Source: Ruminococcus flavefaciens (GTDB lineage Bacteria > Bacillota > Clostridia > Oscillospirales > Ruminococcaceae). From it: a stretch of 26,936 bases of DNA. The translations under genes and the position numbers were made by a program. A model generated the notes under the pieces. That model was not told the DNA's origin, made no database searches, and saw only the letters and a list, made by a program, of their open reading frames with translations. Positions 21,732 to 26,936 of this stretch are shown one piece after another. The stretch spans positions 1-26,936 of the forward strand of contig DBYI01000105.1 of assembly GCA_002310115.1 (NCBI GenBank). Reading direction: 5' to 3'. Numbering within the stretch: position 1 is the stretch's first letter; each line of letters begins with the position of its first letter.

Positions 21732-23279
21732 ATGAATGAGTATAATTACAATTATAATAACAATGACAACCCGCAGAACAACAGCGAGGGTTACAACGGC
21801 TTCAGTACAGATGGACAGCAGCCGCAGGAACAGAAGCCAAAGAAAAAGCATTCCTTCCTGAAGATAGCTGCGTTTGTAGTAGCTATGGGAGTTGTTTCTG
21901 CAGGCTCTATCGAAGGTTATCGCATATTCAACCGTGAAAGTAATATCCGAAGCGCAGCTGTAGTCGAAGAATCTGAGAAGAAGACTGAAAAGGCAACAAG
22001 TACAACAAAGGAAGTAAAGACCGAATCTGTAACTGCTCAGAACGTCAGCATAATCAAGCCAGAAGAAGTAGGTGGAAATGCTCTTTCCACAGAAGATATA
22101 GTTGAAAAGATGCTTCCATCTGTAGTAGGTATCGAATCAACATTCACAGCAGAGGTACAGCAGTCATCGATGGACGACTTCTTTGACTTTGGTTTCGGTG
22201 GATTTGACTTCGGTTTCGGAGACGGCAGTAACAGCGGAAACGGTAGAAATAATACATCCAGGGAACTCAAGGGCACAGGTACAGGTGTTGTTGTCTCATC
22301 TGACGGTTATATTGTAACAAATGCTCATGTTATCTACGCCACCGAATATAATGCAGGCGAAGCTGACAGCGTTTCCGTTGTCCTTGACGACGATGAGGTA
22401 TATGATGCAGAGGTAATCGGATATGAAGTTGATCTTGACCTTGCAGTATTAAAGATAGACAAAACAGGTCTTACACCTGCTGAGTTTGGCAACAGCGACG
22501 AGCTCAAGCTCGGCGAGTCTGTAATAGCTATCGGCAACCCACTCGGCTTTGATCTTATGGATACAGTAACAGGCGGTATGATTTCAGGTCTCGGCCGTCA
22601 CATCACTATCAATGACAAGACCATGAACCTTATACAGACTGATGCAGCTATCAATTCCGGTAACTCGGGCGGACCTCTCATCAATAAGTACGGTCAGGTA
22701 ATAGGTATAAACTCCTCCAAGATGTCTTCATCATATGGTTCATCTGAGGCTTCAATAGAGGGTATCGGTTTTGCTATTCCATCAAACTTAACAGCCAATG
22801 TTGTTGACGACCTTATGAATTTCGGCTATGTTACAGGCAAGCCAAAGCTCGGTATATCATGCTATCCTGTTACCGATTCAGCTGCAAAAATGTACAATCT
22901 TCCTGTCGGTGTTTTCGTAGTTGACGTAAATAAAGGCGGTGCTGCTGAAAAGGCAGGTATTCAGAAAAATGACGTAATCGTTGAATTAAACGGCAAAAAG
23001 GTAAAATCTGATTCAGACCTCGTTGCTGAGCTCAACAGCTACTCTGCTGGAGATGAAGTTGAAGTAACTCTCATTAGAAACGGCGAAGAAAAGAAAGTAA
23101 AGCTCATCCTTGACGAAGCTGAGCCTCCGAAGGAGGACAAAGAAAACAATGATACAAAGTCTGGAAAGAAGTCCAAAAAGAGTACTTCTGGCGATGAAGA
23201 TATTGAAATAGAAACCGACGACGAAGATGAAGCTCCAGTAATAAAGAGAAGGGGCACAGAAGCTCCTGTCGAAGAATAA
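21732..23279 (+). CDS. htrA: HtrA/DegP-type serine protease with PDZ domain
   Basis: Predicted 515 aa from the ATG at 21732 (AAAAGGA 11 bases upstream). The cytoplasmic N-terminus is Asn/Tyr-rich (NEYNYNYNNNDN), followed by one membrane helix at about 42-60, so the protease faces outwards. The trypsin-like domain (about 120-370) holds the full triad: His199 in VTNAHV, Asp236 in DLDLAVLKI and Ser312 in GNSGGP. A Phe/Gly/Asp-rich insert (149-165) lies in the loop before the first strand. One PDZ domain covers about 374-465 (GVFVVDVNKGGAAEKAGIQKNDVIVELNGKK). The last 50 residues are charged and acidic. The enzyme degrades or refolds damaged surface proteins under stress. It stands alone, between its own leader and a strong terminator. 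Confidence 0.95.
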   Translation: MNEYNYNYNNNDNPQNNSEGYNGFSTDGQQPQEQKPKKKHSFLKIAAFVVAMGVVSAGSIEGYRIFNRESNIRSAAVVEESEKKTEKATSTTKEVKTESVTAQNVSIIKPEEVGGNALSTEDIVEKMLPSVVGIESTFTAEVQQSSMDDFFDFGFGGFDFGFGDGSNSGNGRNNTSRELKGTGTGVVVSSDGYIVTNAHVIYATEYNAGEADSVSVVLDDDEVYDAEVIGYEVDLDLAVLKIDKTGLTPAEFGNSDELKLGESVIAIGNPLGFDLMDTVTGGMISGLGRHITINDKTMNLIQTDAAINSGNSGGPLINKYGQVIGINSSKMSSSYGSSEASIEGIGFAIPSNLTANVVDDLMNFGYVTGKPKLGISCYPVTDSAAKMYNLPVGVFVVDVNKGGAAEKAGIQKNDVIVELNGKKVKSDSDLVAELNSYSAGDEVEVTLIRNGEEKKVKLILDEAEPPKEDKENNDTKSGKKSKKSTSGDEDIEIETDDEDEAPVIKRRGTEAPVEE

Positions 23280-23320
23280 TATAAGTTTTCTTCATTTCAA
23301 CTCCTTTACAAAATAATAAA

Positions 23321-23366
23321 AACAGCACTCCCGATTGATTTGATTTTTCGGGAGTGCTGTTTTTTT
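23321..23366. terminator. Bidirectional terminator between htrA and valS
   Basis: AACAGCACTCCCGA (23321-23334) pairs perfectly with TCGGGAGTGCTGTT (23348-23361) around a 13-base loop; T-runs follow on both strands. It serves the convergent htrA and valS genes. Confidence 0.9.
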
Positions 23367-23420
23367 AAGGTTATCACAATTCAATATTTTGCAATTAGTA
23401 CCTAACGCAAAACTTTATAA

Positions 23421-26039
23421 TTATTTAAAAGCTGCGATAGACTGCTCTATCTTAGCCATTTTCTCCTCTGCCTTAGCAAGCTTGGCCTTTTCGGCATCTA
23501 TCAGCTGTGCTGGAGCTTTTGCGATAAAGCCCTGATTATTGAGCTTCCCACTGAGGAAATCGATGTCCTTCTGAACCTTTGCTTTTTCCTTTTCAAGTCG
23601 TGCAATTTCCTTTTCCTTGTCAACTAGCTCTTCCATAGGAATGAATATACGGGCAGAATCCGTAACAGCATTGGCTGAATCAGGAATATCAAACTTGTCG
23701 CCTGTTTCAACTGTGGAAGCTGAAGCAAGCTTTTCGAAAAATACTGAGCAGGAGTTGAAGAGTTCCTTATCAGCAGTTTCAATGAACAGCTTAGCCTTTA
23801 CCGAAGGAGGTACATTCATTTCTGTACGAGTATTTCTTACAGCCTTAATAGCCGAGATTATTTTCTCGAAAGCCTTCTCCTCAGAGTTGAAGTCGATAGA
23901 AGCATCATATGTGGGATAAGACTCAAGGATTATCATTGACTTCTCATTTGTGAGAACTTGCCATATCTCTTCAGTAATGAAAGGCATAAACGGATGAAGA
24001 AGCTTAAGCATACCCTGCATAGCCCATACAAGAACTGCCTGAGCCTTTGCCATTGTCTCTCCGCCTGCCTGAATACGTGGCTTTGTAAGCTCAATGTACC
24101 AGTCACAGAATACATCCCATATAAAATCATATATCTTCTGTGAGGCAACACCCAACTCGTATCTTTCAAGATTATCGCCAACTTCCTTTGCAAGCTGATT
24201 GAACTTGTTGACGAGCCATTTGTCCTCCAGCTCGAGTTCAGCAGGAAGTCCCTTGAACTCAAAATCCTCAGGAAGATTCATCATAATGAAACGAGAAGCA
24301 TTCCAAAGCTTGTTTGCAAAGTTACGGGCAGCCTTTACCTTATCGTCAATATAACGCATATCGTTTCCGGGCGAATTACCCGTTGCAAGCATAAATCTGA
24401 GAGCGTCAGCACCATACTCATTGATAACTTCAAGAGGATCGATGCCGTTTCCGAGTGATTTAGACATCTTGCGTCCCTGTGCGTCACGTACAAGGCCGTG
24501 GATAAGAACTGTATCGAAAGGTACCTTGCCCATATTTTCAAGACCGCTGAACATCATTCTGATTACCCAGAAGAAAATAATGTCATATCCTGTTACAAGA
24601 GTATTTGTAGGATAGAAGTACTTGAGATCCTCTGTATTCTCAGGCCAGCCTAGAGTTGAGAAAGGCCAGAGTGCCGAGCTGAACCATGTATCCAAAGTAT
24701 CAGGATCCTGCCTCATAGGCTTTCCACACTTAGGACAAACTGCACTGCTCTCCTTTGTTACTACCATTTCACCGCACTCATCACAGTAGAATGCAGGTAT
24801 CTGATGACCCCACCATATCTGACGTGAGATACACCAGTCCTTGATATTTTCGAGCCAGTGGAAATAGATCTTGTCAAAGCGCTCTGGAACGAACTTGGTG
24901 TCGCCGTTCTTTACAGCAGCGATAGCAGGTTCTGCAAGAGGTTTCATCTTAACGAACCACTGAGTTGAAACCTTAGGCTCAACAGTTGTTCCGCAACGGT
25001 AGCATGTACCAACATTATGACTGTATTCCTCTATCTTTACGAGAGCACCCTCTTTTTCAAGGTCCTCAACTATCTTCTTGCGTGCTTCATAACGATCCAT
25101 ACCGGCATATGCAGGATAATCATCATTTATTGTAGCATCGTCATTCATTACGTTGATCACAGGAAGATTATGACGAAGTCCTACCTCAAAGTCATTAGGG
25201 TCGTGTGCAGGAGTTATCTTAACTACACCTGTACCGAAGTCCATTTCAACATAATCATCTGCAACAATAGGTATTTCACGATGTACAATAGGAAGTATAA
25301 CTGTCTTTCCAACGAGAGAAGTATAACGCTCATCCTTGGGGTTAACAGCAACAGCAGTATCGCCGAGAAGTGTTTCCGGACGTGTTGTAGCAAGTTCAAG
25401 GTAACCATCGCTGTCCTTTATCTTATAACGAAGGTGCCAGAAATGGCCTGCCTGATCCTCATAGGTAACTTCTGCGTCTGAAAGCGAAGTACGGCATTTA
25501 GGACACCAGTTGATTATACGCTCGCCTCTGTAGATAAGGCCTTTTTCGTAATACTTTATAAATACTTCCTTAACTGCCTTTGAGCATCCCTCGTCCATAG
25601 TGAAACGCTCTCTTGACCAGTCGCAGGAAGAACCCAGCTTTTTAAGCTGTTCAACGATACGTCCTCCGTACTGCTTTTTCCATTCCCATGCACGCTTCAT
25701 GAAGCCATCACGTCCGAGATCCTCTTTCGTAACGCCTTCCTTACGCATAGCCTCAACTATCTTAGCCTCTGTAGCGATAGCTGCATGATCTGTACCCGGA
25801 AGCCAGAGTGCACTGTAGCCGCTCATTCTCTTCCAACGAATAAGAATATCCTGTAATGTTTCATCGAGAGCATGTCCCATATGAAGCTGTCCTGTGATAT
25901 TCGGAGGTGGGATAACTATAGTATAGGGCGTTTTCTTGGGATCAGCCTCTGCACGGAAGCAGCCCTTGTCATTCCATGCCGCATAGATACGATCCTCAAA
26001 GTCCTTGGGGTTATAAGCCTTTGCAAGTTCCTTTGCCAT
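23421..26039 (-). CDS. valS: Valyl-tRNA synthetase
   Basis: Predicted 872 aa, normal for bacterial ValRS. It charges tRNA-Val and edits mischarged threonine. The class I signature HMGH lies at 53-56 after PPPNITGQL, and KMSKS at 524-528 in GRKMSKSLGNG. The editing domain occupies roughly 200-340 (TTRPETLLGDTAVAV). A four-Cys zinc knuckle (YCDECGE ... CPKCGKP) sits between. The anticodon-binding region is followed by a C-terminal coiled-coil arm (about 805-872, Lys/Glu/Ala-rich), typical of ValRS. The start at 26039 has AGGAGA upstream. The gene is preceded by a valine-type T-box leader and ends at a bidirectional terminator. An IS element lies just beyond its promoter. Confidence 0.98.
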   Translation of the reverse strand: MAKELAKAYNPKDFEDRIYAAWNDKGCFRAEADPKKTPYTIVIPPPNITGQLHMGHALDETLQDILIRWKRMSGYSALWLPGTDHAAIATEAKIVEAMRKEGVTKEDLGRDGFMKRAWEWKKQYGGRIVEQLKKLGSSCDWSRERFTMDEGCSKAVKEVFIKYYEKGLIYRGERIINWCPKCRTSLSDAEVTYEDQAGHFWHLRYKIKDSDGYLELATTRPETLLGDTAVAVNPKDERYTSLVGKTVILPIVHREIPIVADDYVEMDFGTGVVKITPAHDPNDFEVGLRHNLPVINVMNDDATINDDYPAYAGMDRYEARKKIVEDLEKEGALVKIEEYSHNVGTCYRCGTTVEPKVSTQWFVKMKPLAEPAIAAVKNGDTKFVPERFDKIYFHWLENIKDWCISRQIWWGHQIPAFYCDECGEMVVTKESSAVCPKCGKPMRQDPDTLDTWFSSALWPFSTLGWPENTEDLKYFYPTNTLVTGYDIIFFWVIRMMFSGLENMGKVPFDTVLIHGLVRDAQGRKMSKSLGNGIDPLEVINEYGADALRFMLATGNSPGNDMRYIDDKVKAARNFANKLWNASRFIMMNLPEDFEFKGLPAELELEDKWLVNKFNQLAKEVGDNLERYELGVASQKIYDFIWDVFCDWYIELTKPRIQAGGETMAKAQAVLVWAMQGMLKLLHPFMPFITEEIWQVLTNEKSMIILESYPTYDASIDFNSEEKAFEKIISAIKAVRNTRTEMNVPPSVKAKLFIETADKELFNSCSVFFEKLASASTVETGDKFDIPDSANAVTDSARIFIPMEELVDKEKEIARLEKEKAKVQKDIDFLSGKLNNQGFIAKAPAQLIDAEKAKLAKAEEKMAKIEQSIAAFK

Positions 26040-26077
26040 TCTATCATTCTCCTAATCTTTAATAATATCGGTCCGTG

Positions 26078-26117
26078 CAAAAATAAAATCGCCCCGAACC
26101 ACTACGGTTCAGGGCGA
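26078..26117 (-). terminator. T-box regulated terminator before valS
   Basis: Minus-strand TCGCCCTGAACC (26117-26106) pairs with GGTTCGGGGCGA (26100-26089) with one G-T wobble and a 5-base loop, followed by TTTTATTTTT. Confidence 0.9.
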
Positions 26118-26350
26118 ACAAAAAGTCCGTGTTACCACCTGAATTCGGGAATATTCTCCCGCACTCTGTGAAGCCCATAAGCTTCTTCCCCTATAACGTG
26201 AGGATCACGCCGCATACTACTAAGACAAATCCGTTGGCACGCGAAGCTCCGAAGCTACTTCCGCAAGTCCCTCATGCTGCCTTTCACCTTACGGCAGCTC
26301 TCTGAAAATCGGATATCCTACGTACTCCTCTTCATCATCGCCTTTGATAC
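26078..26350 (-). promoter_or_regulatory. T-box riboswitch, predicted valine-specific
   Basis: On the minus strand the conserved T-box AGGTGGTAACACGG lies at 26140-26127, followed by the regulated terminator. Stem I contains AGAGAG and CTGCCG/GGCAGC arms, and a base helix CCGA/TCGG. In the specifier position, two to three bases before that 3' arm, the codon is GUA (26258-26256), a valine codon; the register matches the Tyr T-box at 4223-4462. The UGGU bulge complements ACCA, expected for tRNA-Val. Uncharged tRNA-Val should promote read-through into valS. Confidence 0.9.
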
Positions 26351-26356
26351 TTTAAT

Positions 26357-26385
26357 ATTATACACGATAACATATCATTTGTCAA
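26357..26385 (-). promoter_or_regulatory. Promoter of the valS T-box leader
   Basis: On the minus strand: exact TTGACA (26385-26380), 17-base spacer and exact TATAAT (26362-26357). Confidence 0.85.
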
Positions 26386-26477
26386 GACTAAGAATCAAAA
26401 CGTATGTGTCAAGTAAAAGTGGGCAGCAAATTTCAAATTCGTCATAATGTCTAAAACCACGAACAAAGATTTGTGAA
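26386..26477. other. Junction between valS promoter and insertion sequence
   Basis: This 92-base stretch must contain the end of the transposase-bearing element. The string ATGTGTCAAGTAAAAGTGGG (26404-26423) is a candidate for part of its terminal inverted repeat, but the other end lies outside the window, so the boundary and target duplication cannot be defined. Confidence 0.3.
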
Positions 26478-26936
26478 TTAGTTGGTTGCAGCCATACGTT
26501 TAAGCCATGGCATTGTTGGAGGAATATTATAATTTTTTATTCCTTCATATCCTTTACCGGAAGTCGGTTTGATTTTTGAAGCCGATAATGGAGGCGTTTC
26601 AGATTTACAGAATTCAGTATCTGTTTTTATGATTTGGCATTTAGACGTATGATAGATGCAGAGAATAGCAGCCAGATTGTTTCCGCCCTCTATGCTCCAG
26701 CAGGCTCTGCCACCTTTCATACGATTTCCAATCAGTGTGAATACATTGCTCTCCATACTTCCGAGACGTGCGTGATGTATAACGCCTGGTTTCCTTGTTT
26801 CCGGGATCCTTATGCCTCGATCATAATATCCGGGTAATGCATCAAAGTTTTCTGAATAATAATTATACAGCTCTTCCAGTTTTTCAACTTGTACGTTATC
26901 TTCAATTGAGTTTATGTACGCTTCGATCACTTCAAG
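26478..26936 (-). CDS. ISLre2-type transposase, C-terminal part
   Basis: The frame is open to the right edge, so at least 152 C-terminal residues are seen of a protein that is usually about 450-480 aa. The segment RIPETRKPGVIHHARLGSME followed by NRMKGGRACWSIEGG matches the conserved C-terminal region of ISLre2-family (UPF0236) transposases: an SME-type patch, then R-M-x-G-R-x-x-W-S-x-x-G. The last ~50 residues are Lys/Ser/Thr/Pro-rich and less conserved. The reading frame shows no break within the window, so the copy may be intact. It is transcribed in the same direction as valS, and its stop lies about 90 bases before the valS -35 box. Confidence 0.75.
   Translation of the reverse strand, partial: LEVIEAYINSIEDNVQVEKLEELYNYYSENFDALPGYYDRGIRIPETRKPGVIHHARLGSMESNVFTLIGNRMKGGRACWSIEGGNNLAAILCIYHTSKCQIIKTDTEFCKSETPPLSASKIKPTSGKGYEGIKNYNIPPTMPWLKRMAATN

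Noticed and set aside
25017..25481. Plus-strand 154-codon frame within valS
   Set aside because: It is antisense to the valS editing domain, without a promoter or ribosome site.
1..26936. CRISPR arrays, tRNA, rRNA, phage or defence genes
   Set aside because: None was seen on reading both strands: there are no evenly spaced repeats, no cloverleaf arms and no recognisable phage or nuclease/defence proteins.

Overview
The window looks like a chromosomal segment of a low-to-moderate GC Gram-positive anaerobe in the class Clostridia (Bacillota). A Ruminococcus-like member of the Oscillospiraceae/Ruminococcaceae is the best guess. The evidence is two T-box riboswitches on aminoacyl-tRNA synthetase operons, a SpoVT regulator, the YfmF/YfmH peptidase pair, a DUF1846 gene, a RING/DUF2628 membrane protein, Thr-rich extracytoplasmic linkers, strong purine-rich Shine-Dalgarno sites and several textbook sigma-A promoters. 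The genus is inferred from general protein character, not from a marker gene.

Layout. Positions 1-266 hold the start of a secreted Gly-rich repeat protein running off the left edge (minus). About 1 kb of AT-rich DNA without a convincing gene follows; it contains a 51-nt imperfect hairpin and an orphan minus-strand terminator. Then come spoVT (plus), a SUKH/SMI1-like gene and a DUF1846 gene (both minus). At 4.2 kb a tyrosine-type T-box leader starts an operon of two unknown membrane proteins followed by tyrS. Next are an orphan type IV pilin-like gene, and a minus-strand pair of a lipoprotein and a RING-finger/DUF2628 membrane protein. Divergent from that pair is a tightly coupled operon yfmF-yfmH-lgt-folD. 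A sodium:neurotransmitter-type symporter stands alone. A three-gene operon follows: MBOAT acyltransferase, membrane-anchored SGNH hydrolase and an unusual protein kinase. A CNNM/CorC-like membrane protein (minus), an HtrA-type protease (plus) and valS (minus) complete the core. valS is controlled by its own valine-type T-box. The right edge holds the C-terminal part of an ISLre2-type transposase that has landed just upstream of the valS promoter.

How the genes work together. The strongest theme is the cell envelope: lipoprotein maturation (Lgt), surface polymer O-acylation (MBOAT plus SGNH), surface quality control (HtrA), membrane transport (NSS, CNNM) and several extracytoplasmic proteins of unknown role. 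The second theme is tRNA charging under T-box control. The least conventional items are the two membrane proteins placed between the Tyr T-box and tyrS, and the MBOAT-SGNH-kinase operon, in which the MBOAT protein carries a tandem 50-residue membrane repeat at its N-terminus. No CRISPR array, tRNA, rRNA, phage or defence island is visible, and most of the window is ordinary housekeeping DNA.
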